A stretch of 64,000 nt of DNA from Cryptomeria japonica (GCF_030272615.1 NC_081415.1:230790803-230854802); one strand, 5' to 3'; shown: positions 11,311 through 23,225, numbered from the stretch's first letter. Translations and numbers: made by a program. The notes: generated by a model not told the origin, from the letters alone.

Positions 11311-11439
11311 GAGTTTAGAAATGGAATGTGCAAAATCTTTGACAACAAAAGTAAATTGATTGCAGTTGGGAAACAGACCAGAGGTAATCTATTTCATCTC
11401 AATCCTAAAGTTAGCAACTATTTGATTAAAAAAATAGAT

Positions 11440-12312
11440 GATAGCTAGCTTTGGCATAGGATATTTTGTCATATAAATTTTGACAATATTGTTAAAGTAA
11501 GAAAGTCTAAGACATTAAGAGGTCTGCCTCAGCTAGACAAACCGGTTAATGCTCTTTGTAAAGAATGTCAACTAGGAAAGATGACTTCTTCAACTTTTAA
11601 GAGCAATTCCTTCTCAGCAAAGCACTTATTATATTTGGTTCATACAGATCTATGTGAACCAATAAGAACAAGAAGCATTCAAGGTGACAGATACTTCATG
11701 ATCTTCACTGATGACTGTTGAAGGATGATAAGGGTCACATTATTGAAGGATAAGAATGAAGCTTTTGGTAAATTCAAGGCATTCAGAGCCTTAGTTGAGA
11801 AAGAGAGTGGCAAAAAGATAAAATGTCTAAGAATAGATCAAGGTGGTGAATTCACTTTTGCAGAGCTCACTAAATATTATGATGATAATGGTATCAAGCA
11901 GCAACTTTCTACACCAAGGACACCACAACAAAATGGTATAGTAGAGAGGAACAATCGGTCAGTGGTTGAAGCGGCTAGAACTATGTTGATACAAGGAGGT
12001 GTATCCAAAACATTTTGGAAAGAAGTTGTAAGTACAACTATGTACACAATGAACCAATTTTTGGTGAAAAGAGGTAAGGACAAGACCCCATATGAGTACT
12101 GGTATGGGAGATCACCTAATGTTAGCTATTTTAAGATATTTGGAAGTAAATGTTTTATTAAAAGAGGTGATTACATAATAAATTTTGAAGCTAAGAGTGA
12201 TGAAGGCATATTTCTTGACTATTCCACCAAGAGTAAGGCCTATAAATGCTTCAACAACCAGACACAAAAAATTGTTGAGAGTGATGATGTTCATGTAGAT
12301 GAATGTCCTTAA
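11440..12312 (+). pseudogene. pol: E3 integrase
   Basis: DDE integrase that would insert element cDNA. The pre-integrase motif LWHRIFCHINF (about 11450) and a zinc-binding CKECQLGK motif (about 11560) precede the catalytic core. The core Asp residues are in VHTDL (11647-11649) and RIDQGGEF (11836-11838). The Glu in IVERNN follows after exactly 35 residues, so the D,D-35-E triad is complete. A TGA near 11718 and the terminal TAA at 12312 break the frame. The GKDKTPYEYWYGRSP motif is also standard Copia. Confidence 0.92.
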
Positions 12313-13957
12313 ATTTTAGAAGGATCCATTTCTGAGAAGAAGGATGAAGATCCTTGCATTTTGCTTTTGGAACCTGAAACTGTTAAATCAGAAACCGGTA
12401 AAGCAAATCCTGATGTACTTGTTCAACCGGAACAAGTAAATTTAGAGGAAGATGATAATGAAGAAGCTGAACCTGAAGAGAATGATCATGTTATTCCTAG
12501 GTATGTGAGATTAAATCACAATCTTGAATAGATAATTGGGGATAAGGATATTGGAGTACTAACTAGAAGGAGAATAAGAGAGAACTCTTGCATGATATCC
12601 ACCTTTGAACCTAGAAGTGCTAAGGAGGCATTTGGTGATGATCATTAGGTGAAATTTATGGAGGAGGAGTTAGATCAAATTGAGAAGAACAACACTTGGA
12701 CCAAGGTACCTCGACCGGTAAACAAGAATGTTATAGGTATTAAATGAGTGTTCATAAACAAATTAAATGAAGATGGTGTTGTAATTCGCAATAAGGCAAG
12801 ATTAGTATGCAAAGGATATGCACAAGAAGAAGGAGAAGACTATGGAAAAACTTTTGCATGAGTAGCAAGACTGGAAGGTGTCAGAACACTACTTGCATTT
12901 ATAGCTCATAAGAAGTTTAAGGTATACTAGATGGATGTCAAGTCTGCATTCTTGAATGAGATACTGGAAGAAGAGGTTTATATAGAGTAGCATGATGGTT
13001 ATGCATTGACAGATAAGGAAGACATGGTATGGAAATTGCATAAAGCCTTGTATGAATTAAAGCAGGCACCCAGAGCATGGTATGAATGACTTCATACTCA
13101 TTTGATGAAGAGAGGATTTACTAGAACCAGTGATGACAACAACATTTATCTCAAGTCTGAAGGAGATGATATACTGGCTAGTGAAGTATTTGTAGATGAT
13201 ATTATATTTGGAGGTAATGATGACATGAGTAATTTCTTTGTATATTAAATGAAGAATTAATTTGAGATGTCATTAGTAGGGGAAATAAAAATTTTCATAG
13301 GCTTACAAATACAACAGATGAAGAATGGTATTTTCATTACTCAATCCAAGTATGTGAAAGAGGTTTTGAAGACTTTCGGTATGAGTGACTGTAAACTAGT
13401 TGGAACCCCAATGGTTACAGGTTGTAAATTTTCCAAGGAAGATGCATCTAAGTTTGTAGATGAAAAGGAATATAGGTCAATGATTGGCAAATTACACTAT
13501 GTTGTTCACAGTCGACTAGATATTTCCCATGCAATTGGTAATGTTGCTAGATTTCAGAAGAATCCAAAGGAGGCACATCTAATGGAAACCAAGAGAATTT
13601 TTAGATATTTGAAAGGTACTGTTGACTATGGGTTATCGTATCCATATGATGGAATTTTTAATTTGAAAGCATACACAGATGCTGATTGGGATGGAAATCT
13701 AAGAACCAATAAAGATTTTGTGTGATAATACAAGTGCAATAAAAATTTCAAAAAAGTCTATTTTGCACACAAGGACTAAGCACATTGAATTGAAATATCA
13801 CTTCTTGAGGGAAAAAGTTCAATGTAAAGATGTTATCTTGGAGTATGTTTCTACCAAGGAGCAGCTTGCAGATATCTTTACCAAACCTCTGCCCAAGACC
13901 ACTTTTGAGTATCTTAGAAGTCAATTGGGGGTTATCCCTCTTCATGAAGTTAGTTGA
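12313..13957 (+). pseudogene. pol: E3 reverse transcriptase and RNase H, broken
   Basis: After an acidic linker (12313-12640) the Copia RT begins EEELDQIEKNNTWTKV (about 12660). It continues through NKARLVCKGYAQEEG, MDVKSAFLNE, KALYELKQAPRAWYE and the catalytic FVDDIIFGG (Val-Asp-Asp at 13192-13200). Six or more in-frame stops are present, for example TAG for Gln before MDVKS and TGA for Arg after AWYE. RNase H follows (KAYTDADWDG near 13680) but about 60 residues are missing between 13700 and 13720. It resumes at CDNTSAIKISKK and ends FEYLRSQLGV at 13957. Confidence 0.92.
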
Positions 13958-14290
13958 GCATGATGTTGATTGCATCAGTCTCTGAATTACTTGTAGAATT
14001 TTACATGGATTGATGAAGACGTGGATGTATTCCATAAGGGGAGAATCAACATCACAGTGAGAGCATAATTACATGTTTTACTTTCACTTTGGCATTATTG
14101 TCAAAGGGGGAGAAGAATTATGTGATTGGGGAGAAGAATAATGTGTCTGATTAGGTGAACCAATGATAGGCTGAAGATAGGATAGAGCAAGGTGAATACT
14201 TAGTAATGTAACCAGGATTCCTATTCACCAATCTCAGCAGCAATCAGAGGCATTGATATTTGTATTGCCATCAATGCCAAAGGGGGAGAT
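13958..14290 (+). other. E3 3' untranslated region with two polypurine tracts
   Basis: The functional tract AAAGGGGGAGAT (14279-14290) directly abuts the 3' LTR and would prime plus-strand DNA synthesis. A second AAAGGGGGAG lies 176 bp upstream (14103-14112). The sequence before the terminal tract, TTGCCATCAATGCC, is shared with E8, E9 and E10. Confidence 0.85.
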
Positions 14291-15711
14291 TGTTGGTATT
14301 TTACATAGACATTGCATTAATGATATGTTGTTGATGTCAATTGAATCGGTAATGGTATTCAAGCTATTGTTGATATTGTTATTTTTGATATTGGCTAGTA
14401 ACCGGTAAGAAGAGCTTTGTGGTAGATGTTGTAAACCTGTATGTTAAGTTTGTGAGATAAACCGGTGAATCGGTATAAAGGGTTAAACCTTTCTATGTAA
14501 TGTAATTGGTAAACCCTATCAGTTGTTAAATTCCAACCAATCAAGTTTGTTGGTTTATTATCTAATGAGCATTAATGATTAAGAAATGTGTGATCATTGA
14601 ATGAGGATGATGTTCAAATTGTTTTGGAGTGTTTGTTCTTGTCTAGGGAAGGAGCAAAGTGGATTTTATTCAATGCACAACGTGTGATGAGTTACAAAGT
14701 CCCATGAAGCGGTGATCATGGAGCGGTTGGAATTTTCTTGAAGAATGTGAAGAGATTGTCATGATTTCTAACAGTCAAGATTGTACCGACTTGTTTGTAA
14801 TATCGATGATGAGAATTAGGTTTTTGTTGTGTTACTGACCTAATTGATTTTTATTTTAAGGTCGATGAAGTTGTTGTAAAGGTTGTTGGAAAGATTGGTA
14901 GAAAACGTGTTGAGTGTGTAGTTGCCAAACCAGTGAATGGATCTGCACTTTGAGTGAAGGCAGATTGAAGCTTAGAAGGATCTGATCAAACAAGTATAGG
15001 GCTATTGAGATAGATCAAGAAAACTTTTTGTTTTCTAACAATTACAGCAGAAGTAAAATCCCTTAACTGGGTAAACTCTAACAAGCTTGGTTACTCATTA
15101 AATCCTCTAACAAGGTGGTCCATTAGCTTGGATTCTTAAATCCTCTAGCGAGGTTACTCCTAACAGGGTATTGTGCTTTTAATCAAGGCATATTTGTAAA
15201 TCCCTTAACCGGGTGATTCCTAACCGAAATTAGTTCTTAACATGACTTATTGTAAAGCTTTAACAGGCTTGGCTCCTAATAGGAAAAACCTTAAAAGAGT
15301 TCATATAGCTATCCTTGTGAGTCTCATCTCACCGTGGTTTTTACCTATTTGGGTTTTCCATGTATAAAAATTTGTGTCAAGTGGTGAATGCTTTTGTGGC
15401 TGTGATCTTATTTGTTGATTTGGTTAATTTCTGATAAGGCATGTTAAGTAGAAGCATTCAGAGATGAATATGTTGAGTTATGAGTAAGTATTGTTGATGT
15501 TTACAAGATTGAAGTTGTTTACTGTTAATGTTTTCATAATAGTTAAACCGGTTGATGTCAAGTATTCTTATGAATATTGATCTTGACTGAGATATGTTTA
15601 CTTTGTTTGACTGAGTTTGAGTTTGGGAACTTATTATCAGTTTTTGAATATACTGATTCACCCCCCCCTCTCAGTATTCAACTAGATACTTATTCTTTCA
15701 TCATACCATCA
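14291..15711 (+). repeat. E3 3' LTR
   Basis: Same start and end as the 5' LTR (TGTTGGTATTTT ... CATACCATCA). It carries scattered substitutions relative to 7831-9250 and is followed by TTCTT. Confidence 0.95.
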
Positions 15712-15716
15712 TTCTT

Positions 15717-16092
15717 GAGCTCCGATAAAGAGATGATGATGATTCTAGTGATCTGAGTTATTGCAGTTGTTGTGGTGCAATTCACATTTCTTGTGAATAT
15801 CTCTAGATCATGTTCTATGTGTATTGATGGTTTGCATTGATTATATTGTGTGTTGTTGAACATTTTATTTGTTCAGTGATGTTCTTGAAGTTACGTGACA
15901 TTCTTCATGGTTGTAGCATGTTGTAGATGATTGAGGCATAATTATTGGAGGTGTCTCATACTTGTGATATTGATTTAGGTCTAGAATATGTCTCAGTTGA
16001 TATTGTTTTCGTCTGCATGTATTGTTGTAGCCTGTGAGGTTATTATTTTGTAATTTGTATTAGGGTTTGGCCAACCTATATTTTATGGGTTG
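15717..16092 (+). repeat. E2 5' LTR, segment 2 of 3
   Basis: Continues the E2 LTR after E3. Its last five bases GGTTG (16088-16092) are the left target duplication of E5, repeated at 33796-33800. No gene is seen. Confidence 0.75.
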
Positions 16093-16885
16093 TGTTTATG
16101 ATGAAAATGGATAACAACAATATTGAAAGACTAAATGAAATCAACCACAAAACCCTAGCCTAATAACAACAAAGATCCACCATAACATATGAAGATTACC
16201 TAATACAATGCAAATCAAATGAAATCACAAAGATTATACCATCACATGTCCAATAGGGATTGAAGATCCATTCTTCCTATCTCCATTGATCTTTCTTTAT
16301 ATATTTGCTCTCAAATTTTATATGTGCACAAGAGCTCAATAAAGAACGGAAATGTGGTTGCAAGTAAGATCGCATATGAAAGTTCAAAAGCATAGTGTAG
16401 TCGATTGATCCGTCTGTTAGTTAGTTGGGGGTTGATAATGAAGGAAGCATCTCCTTATATAGAAGACACTATATGAAATAGAGGGATAAGATTGAGAGGT
16501 GTAAAAGATAAATGGTCGGCTATGATTAGAGGGTAGGTAGAGAAAATATGAAAATAATGAAAGGGTAGGTAGTGTAGGAATTAAGAGATGAATGACATGT
16601 GTCATAGGTAGAAAAGGTTAATGAATTAATTAAATAAATAAAGATTTATTTAATCAATAGAGGAAGTGGGATCAATTAAATAAATAAGATATTTATTTAA
16701 TTTAGGAAAAGGATAATTTAAATAAATAAATATATTTATTTAAATGAGAAATAAGGCTAGAAGAGGATAAATGAATTAATTAAATAAATAAAGATTTATT
16801 TAATTAATAGAAGAATTAGGCTAAAGATAATTAAATAAATAAAGATATTTATTTAATTAGACTTGGACAATTTTAGGTGTCTACA
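16093..16885 (-). repeat. E5 3' LTR (left copy)
   Basis: On the minus strand it runs TGTAGACACCTAAAATTGTCC ... AAACA. A TATA-like CTATATAAGG on the minus strand lies at 16453-16462. The block with AATTAAATAAATAAAGAT repeats (about 16620-16855) is identical to the right LTR. The 62-codon frame at 16417-16605 is identical in both LTRs only because the LTRs are copies. Confidence 0.95.
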
Positions 16886-16899
16886 TTTTGCCCCTCTTT
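16886..16899 (-). other. E5 polypurine tract
   Basis: On the minus strand AAGAGGGGCAAAA directly precedes the 3' LTR TGTAGAC. This is the expected place and composition for plus-strand priming. Confidence 0.8.
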
Positions 16900-17143
16900 G
16901 AGACAATGCAACTTGTCACGTTGTTTCAAAGAAGATAAGATGAACTGATACAAAGTTGCCCCAAGATGGGAATGATATGCCCGCTTGAGAGATTGGATGA
17001 AAATGTCTAGAAAGGATCACAGACAATCTCTTGATAAGAAAGAAAGGCTAGAATGGACTGTCAGGATAGGATAGAGTGACAGAGTCACGAGATAATGAAG
17101 ACTGACTCGGGCGAGTAGGGCTAGGGCTAGGGCTTGGGCAGTC

Positions 17144-17150
17144 TATAAAA
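17144..17150 (+). promoter_or_regulatory. Candidate TATA box for the antisense gene in E5
   Basis: TATAAAA in the context GTCTATAAAATAGACC on the plus strand, opposite to E5 transcription. About 75 bp downstream lies a purine-rich leader, then an ATG near 17242. A splice-donor-like CCG|GTAAGT occurs at 17307-17313 and an acceptor-like TTGACTGCAG at 18257-18266. Together they suggest a plus-strand transcription unit with an intron of about 0.96 kb leading to the mobile-domain ORF. This is inference from motifs only. Confidence 0.4.
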
Positions 17151-17404
17151 TAGACCACGAGGGAAATAAATCCTCATTGTCATCCATGCATCCAAGAGAT
17201 CAGAGTGCAGAGAGAGAATAGAGCAGCAACAGCTAGCAGCTATGGCATTGGTGCATAGATTCGATTGCATTTGCTGATTTTAGAGGCCAACAGATGCAGG
17301 AGAGCCGGTAAGTACCGCCAAACCTCCTTGTACTTTGTTGCAATAAATGTTGTCATTAATGCATGCTAGGTAGTGAATTTAATGCATTTTAGAATATGTC
17401 AGAC

Positions 17405-17705
17405 AAGGTCAAAAAATGCCAAGGCGCGTCTTTGTTGGTGCTAGGCGCATCTAGGTTAGCTAGGCACGTCTGTGTTTGTGTCAGGTGCGTCTATGCATGA
17501 AAAAGCATCTATGTCGAATGCAAGCACGTCTGCATTGTGCAGGCGTGTTTGTGCTATGTGGGCACGTCTCTACAAAGCAGGCATGTCTGTGCAGAGCATA
17601 GGCACGTCTGTGTATTTCAGGTGCGTCTATGCAGAGCAGGCCCGTTTGTGCAATATGTAAGCGCGTTTATGTCATGAAGGCGCGTTTGTGTCAAAATGTG
17701 CATTT
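17405..17705. repeat. Degenerate GGCGCGTCTGTGT short repeats (E5 left subterminal)
   Basis: About a dozen copies of a 12-14 base word of form GGCRCGTYTRTGT are spaced 20-35 bp apart. Examples are GGCGCGTCTTTGT, GGCACGTCTGTGT and GGCGCGTTTGTGT. The reverse complement ACACAGACGCG recurs at 31170-31400 and 32590-32890 near the other end of E5. Confidence 0.85.
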
Positions 17706-17709
17706 ATGT

Positions 17710-17915
17710 CTTCTAGGGAAAATCAACAATTTTGTGATGAAGATACGCTATCGATTGGATAAGCTGCTGAGAGGATACACTCAAGAAGGTCCTCTAGGGA
17801 AGACTAGAATAGCAAATAGGGCTAGGATTGACAATTTTGTGATAGAACATACATTGCCATTTAGGAAACTACTCAAGAGGATACACTCAAGCAGAGGCCC
17901 TAGGATAAGATAGAT
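17710..17915. repeat. Two diverged copies of a 105-bp unit
   Basis: ACAATTTTGTGAT at 17726 and 17831 starts two copies that both continue to CAAGAGGATACACTCAAG-type sequence followed by AGGNCC and TAGG. Spacing is 105 bp. It lies just before the CACTTTGTGATGAACA array. Confidence 0.75.
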
Positions 17916-17920
17916 CGAGG

Positions 17921-18243
17921 CACTTTGTGATGAACAGTGAGTACCAAGATATAGTACTTTGTGATGAACAAGGAGTACTAGTATGAGCATCACTTTGTGA
18001 TGAACAGGGAGTGCAAAAAAATGATCAACACTTTGTGATGAACATGGAGTGCAAAAAAAATGATCAACACTTTGTGATGAACAAGGAGTGCAAAACACAT
18101 AGTACTTTGTGATGAACAGGGAGTACCACTAGGATAGAAGCAACACTTTGTGATGAATAGTGAGTGTCACTAGGATAGAGTATCATAAGCACTGAGATAA
18201 AAAGTAACATTTTGTGATGAAAAGGGAATACCACTATGACTGA
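17921..18243. repeat. Tandem array, CACTTTGTGATGAACA unit, 8 copies
   Basis: Eight copies of (C/T)ACTTTGTGATGAACANGGAGT lie 35-60 bp apart with variable tails (often AAAAAAATGATCAA or ACTAGGATAGA). Minus-strand frames rich in CSSQS here are products of the array, not genes. It would lie inside the proposed intron of the antisense gene. Confidence 0.9.
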
Positions 18244-18266
18244 CATGATTGATTTGCTTGACTGCA

Positions 18267-20200
18267 GGAGCACCTACCTATTCTAGAGTCACGAGAGAGA
18301 TTCCCATAGACTCAGAGGCTATGACCAGAGCTGACATTTGAGGACAGAGTCGCGATTGAGGTTATGGGTTTGCGATTCATTCTATATGTGCCTAAGTTTT
18401 GAGTGAACATGGGATTGTTGACTGCACTTGCTGAGAGATGGCACTCTGAGAGCTACATGTTCCATTTTCCAATGGGTGAGATGATAGACCCTAGAGGATG
18501 TATATAGGATTTTGAGGATACCAATCGATGGGGAGTTGATACCCTATGATCAAGACGGAGATAGGGATGCCCTGAGATGAGTGTTTTAGGATCTAGGACT
18601 AGAGATGAGGGCTGGACATGTGGTGTGGGACACAATGACATAGACTGGATTAGCATTATTAGCAGTGCTGGGAGGAGTGATCAGTGGGTTCCTGTGTCTG
18701 GATAGGGTGACGCGAGGGTTGGCTGTGGGTTGGGGTAGCACACTGGAGACATTGGTGACACATCATACCAGATATGCCTGGGGACCTTGCATGCTGGCGC
18801 ATTTGTACTATGAGCTCCATCAGTTTGCATACCATGGATTCGTAGGATTGGGCTGTGGAGTGACACTATTACAGGTATGGGCTTATGAGCATCTACCGGT
18901 GACCCGACCGATACATTTCAGAGGCAGGGGCCATGGGTGCAGTTTTGTGCATTTATATGATATGATTACCTCACAGTCGTGGATTGGGAGACTGGAGCAT
19001 TGGTGCAGGGTCATTGATGAGATTGACACTGTGGTATGGAGACTGTACTGAGAGTGTGAGGCATGGGAGGATGATGCAATGGAGCTGCCATACACCTTCA
19101 GGAGTAGATATCTAATTGGGCGGACGCCCTATGTACTAGAGAGGCAGTTGGTTGACAAGTTATGCATGCAGTTCGGCAGGATTCAGCGGATGTCATGGGG
19201 TTCCGGGATGTATGCTTGGATAGTGAGAGATCAGGCACACTTCAGGCCATTGTTATGATATGATTAGGCAGTGATGTAGTTGGTAGAGATGGTGCCCATA
19301 CCTTGGGATATGTGGCCAGAGATAGAGGATGCAGGGATGGATGCAAAGTATACTGTATATTTGGCTGAGCATCCATTTCCACGACTGATAGACCTAGGGG
19401 AGCAGATAGATGGAGATGGAGGGGGTGATGAGGATGATGATAGAGATGCTGGGGGTAGAGGCCAACGAAGCAGGTGAGGTGTGATAGGGGAGAGGAGAGT
19501 GGTTCCATAGAGAGAGGGTGGGGAGGAGAGAGAGGCTCATGTGGTGAGAGGCCAAGGTGGTTTACCATTACAGGAGCCAATAGCATAGGGTCCTAGATAG
19601 GTATAGGGATAGGGACAGGGATGAGGATAGGGGCAGGGGTAGCCACAGGAGTAGCCATAGGTACAGGGGCATGAGCAACCACATGAGCAGCCACAGGTAC
19701 AAGGGGGAGAGGAGGAGGGGCAGGATGAGCTATTGGAGTTGAGAGAGATCTGCCAGGGATAGGCAGATGAGATCCAGGATTTGGAGAGGGAGACAACTAG
19801 GCTCAGGAGACAGCTGAGGGAAATGAAGTGGGAGAGAGATCAGGCTATCTAGCATTATATAGAGGCTAAGACAGCACTAAGGGTAGGGAGGCAGGCGGCA
19901 GAGGACATAGGAGCTGGTTATGCTTATGTTCTGCGAGCCCAGGAGGAGATAGGCTACTAGAGAGATCTATACTATGGGGCTGTGCCACCAAAGCAGCGGG
20001 CTAGGAGCTTTCGTAGACCATCATGGACAGCGATGACCACTGGAGGGAGGGACTAGAGACAGGCATCCAACGGTGGGGTTATGGGTCCTCCACCACCGCC
20101 AGATAGAGGGGATAGGAGAGATGATCCTGGGGCGGGTCCTTCCAGGGCTTAGACTCCGTCGAGGCTAGGCAGCTCCGAGGGAGGGATTTCATCATAGCCT
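18267..20200 (+). pseudogene. Antisense plant-mobile-domain (PMD) gene captured in E5, broken
   Basis: On the plus strand, opposite to E5 gag-pol. A first fragment near 18414-18472 reads LLTALAERWHSESYMFHFP, matching the start of the PMD (aminotransferase-like) family. After a frameshift the main frame runs 18665-19477 with YAWGPCMLAHLYYEL, GCGVTLLQVWAYEHLP and later RLIGRTPYVLERQL-like sequence, the conserved core of PMD/MAIN-type proteins. Stops in this frame are TGA and TAG. Downstream the same frame reads a Gly/Gln repeat in which many Gln codons are TAG, a coiled coil (ERETTRLRRQLREMKWERD) and a Pro-rich tail near 20090. PMD genes in antisense in Tat elements are known; the function is unknown. 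Confidence 0.7.
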
Positions 20201-21866
20201 TAGAGGGCTCCTTATGTATCAGTTTTGTACCATTTTGTATGATGATGTAGACACCTTCAAGTGATTGTAGCCATATATTTTTGACATCATTGTATCATGA
20301 CACTTATATATATATATATATGAGATGATTCATCTTTGCAGCAGCTATATGCATGTTTACCTATGTGATGAGATGTTTTTATGTGATGCTTATGTTTCTA
20401 TGTGATGGTTATGATATGGATGCAGATATGTACATGATGCAATGCCATATTTTTGTTCTTTTATGTTTTTAAATGTTATGCATGGTGCAAATGTGAATGT
20501 ATGAATATGTAGATGAATATGATAATGCAAATGTGAAATGTGCTAATATGTGTTGTGTGCAGGATGTGATGCAATTTTTGATATCTATATGTATGTATGA
20601 AATGCTTAATATGTGGTAATACAGGTGCAACTACATGAAATGCAAAGCTTTTTGGTGTGTCATTATACTCAGTCATGTGATAGCAGGCTAAACAGACTCA
20701 GGAAGGATGATGGAAGTCAATCAAGAAAGGGAGATGAAAGATAGAGGATATGAAAGTGAAAGAGATTCTTGTGCGTTATCATCATTGAGCTTTATTATGG
20801 CAAATAGGTTATGACAATCAAGGCATATGTTCGACCCAGAAAGTCATTGCACCTGTTTGCATGGAGATAAGACAGTCAAAAACAAGGAATGCCCCAGTTC
20901 ATACTAGACTCACAGTGTCCTGATATCCTTGGACAAGTCATAGCATTACTAAGAGACAATCCACAGATAGCAAAGAAAAATAGGTGACGATACTCCATCC
21001 TTGCCTTTCTAGTCAAAGACATCTTGGAGATAAAAATTCCTAGTCAGAGACATCTTGGAAAAGCTAAAAGACATGTCGCCTAAAGATGAAATCAAAAGAA
21101 AACCAAGACTCGACACCAACATCCACTGTAGTCCTCAAGTTTTAGTGTCTCTTGTCACTTGTATAAGTCTTATTTGATTGTGGTCACAATGTTTACTTTC
21201 ACAAAAAATGATAGATAGCACTGAACCATAATGTTGTCTGAGTCTATTGAAAGATTTGATTTGTTGAAGCCCACTGTTGCTACTGTGTCTCATCTGAAAC
21301 TAACTGAATCCATGCAACTGATACTTTATTATGGAGAAGATGAAACCTTATTGCGGATTGGTGATGCAAATGTTGCTTTATTGTGGATTGTGCATAGATA
21401 GATTGAAGAAAAGAGGAAGAAACTGTACTCCTCAAAACATGTGATGCTCTCAATTCCACACCCATCACTAGACGTAGGATTTGCCTTAGCCACATATAGG
21501 AGCTGATTTATTATGAATGGAAAGGGGTGAAAAGGAAGGTTTATTATGAATAGCTAACCAATCTTGGGTAGATCAATAACAAGCCATGATGGGAATGGGT
21601 ATGTTTATTATGGATGGATAGGTTGTGAGTGTGTGCAAAGTGAAGGATGAAATGGAATCCTGAAGGAGGGAGGAGCAATGTCTCTACACATGGCACTGGT
21701 GACCCGGTTTTCACCATGGTACTTGCCCAGGGCACCATTGAAGTGGTTTTCACCGTTGGACAAAAATGTTTTTCTGTTTTGTTTTTTTTTTTCAATTTTT
21801 TCAATTTTTTTGTATTTTTGCATTTTTTGATTTTTTTGTATTTTTGAATTAGGATACTCTGAAGAG
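20201..21866. other. Non-coding part of E5 between antisense gene and integrase
   Basis: No supported gene. 20280-20650 is rich in ATG/TGATG words and an (AT)n tract (about 20310-20322), and could hold the 3' UTR of the antisense gene. 21000-21070 has two copies of AGACATCTTGGA. 21780-21845 is a T-rich run (TTTTTTCAATTTTTT) just downstream of the pol stop. E5-sense 3' UTR and antisense transcript would overlap here. Confidence 0.6.
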
Positions 21867-23027
21867 CTATGTGTAAAACCTGTGAAGGTGCATTCTATTG
21901 ATAGGATCCTCCAAAGGTTCACCCTCTATGGTTGAGAGCTGATATGCACCAAATCCATAGGCTGTTATAATGATGTAAGGACCAAGCCAATTTGGTTCGA
22001 ACTTGCCCTTCTTCTCTCTGTCTTACTGATTTTTAGGGTTTTCTCTAAGAACCAAGTCACCTACCTCAAATGTGCGAGGCTTGACTTTATGATTGTAGCT
22101 GTGACTCATTCATTGTTGATAAGCCTTGAGGCGATTAAAAGCAGTTTGTCTTCGTTCATCCAATAGTTCAAGTTCTTGTAAGCGAGAGACCCTGTAGTCT
22201 TCACCACTAATAATGTTTTGCAAAGATACTCGTAAAGAGGGTAACTTGACTTCAATAGGCAAGATAGCTTTAGTGCCGTAGATAAGTTAATAGGGTGTAT
22301 CTCCTGTAGGTGTTCAAACGCTTGTGCGGTAAGCCCAAAGTGCGGGATTAAGTTGGATATGCCAATTGCGGCTAGCGTCGTCAACTGTCTTTTTCAGGAT
22401 TTTAAGGATTGTTTTATTAGACGCCTCAACTTGACTGTTACCTTGGGGATAATAAGGTGTGGAAAAATGATGTGTAATATGGAAGCAATCACAGAGTTCA
22501 TGAACATCCTGATTTTTGAAGGGATGCCCATTGTCGGTGATGATGGAAACTGGAATACCGTATCGACAAATGATATAGTTGAGAATGAATGTAGCAATTT
22601 GTATTCCAGTGACTTGTGTAAGAGGCACTGCTTTGATCCATTTTGTGAAATACTTTGTGGCAGTGATGATGAACTTATGACCATTGGAGGAAGGAGGGTG
22701 AATCTTGCCTATGAGATCGAGTCCCCACTGACAAAAGGGGCAAGGAGTCACCATTGGTTGAAGTTCTTGTGCTGGCGCATGAATGAGGTCTCCATGAATT
22801 TGATACTGCTTACATTTCTTGACAAACTGATATGAGTCTTTTTCCATATTGGGCTAGTAGTATCCAGTCCTAATGAGTTTCTTGGCTAAGGTAGGACCAC
22901 TAGAATGTGGACCACATATCCCTTCATGAACTTCATGTAATGCAATCTGAGCTTTGTCCCCTTCTAAACATCTAAGAAGAGTGCCATCTAGACCTCGATG
23001 GTATAGGATATCGGCTAAAATGACGTA
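21867..23027 (-). pseudogene. pol: E5 integrase
   Basis: Same frame as RT. The zinc-binding region HEVHEGICGPH ... FVKKCKQYQIHGD has lost the second Cys of CxxC (Tyr instead). The core has D in WGLDLIGK, D in ITDNGHPF and E in SQVEASNK with exactly 35 residues between the last two, so the catalytic triad is complete. The C-terminal part carries GDLVLRENPKNQ, KFEPNWLGPYII and a final NRMHLHRFYT before a TAG at 21867-21869, the usual GPY/F-like module. Stops include TAG for Trp before PNMEKDS and others near 22290 and 22030. Confidence 0.92.
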
Positions 23028-23225
23028 TCAAGAAGATTGGCAAATGAAAGTGCGATGTTGGTTATTGGATAGGTCAAGAGGAAGGGTATTGTCAGGAAGG
23101 TATGTGAAAATGGGACCATATAACTGGGACTCTGGACCGACGACACATATCATCTTAGTAGGAGTGATCTCATATGAGGAAACCAAAAGGTTGTCCACCA
23201 AGAACTCATAACGGGTCTCATTCTG

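Larger units (their letters stand above)
7831..15711 (+). mobile_element. E3: full-length degenerate Copia retrotransposon
   Basis: Two LTRs of about 1,420 bp (7831-9250 and 14291-15711) flank a gag-pol interior. The five-base target duplication TTCTT is perfect (7826-7830 and 15712-15716). A Met-tRNA primer site lies at 9253-9265 and a polypurine tract at 14279-14290. The domain order gag, protease, integrase, RT, RNase H is that of Ty1/Copia. Many stops and frameshifts, a LINE-like insertion in gag and a deletion in RNase H make it non-functional. It lies within the E2 5' LTR. Confidence 0.95.

Noticed and set aside
17921-18243. Regular repeats with variable spacers resembling a CRISPR array
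   Set aside because: Repeats are imperfect, spacers are related to each other, and the context is a plant retrotransposon.
17781-18273. Minus-strand frames with repeated CSSQS/VHHK motifs
   Set aside because: Produced by the CACTTTGTGATGAACA tandem array; no initiation context or homology.
19242-19796. Minus-strand Pro/His-rich frames (114 and 67 codons)
   Set aside because: Shadows of the purine-rich C-terminal part of the antisense PMD gene.
22353-22835. 160-codon plus frame opposite E5 integrase
   Set aside because: Overlaps the integrase core, whose DDE motifs are clear on the minus strand.
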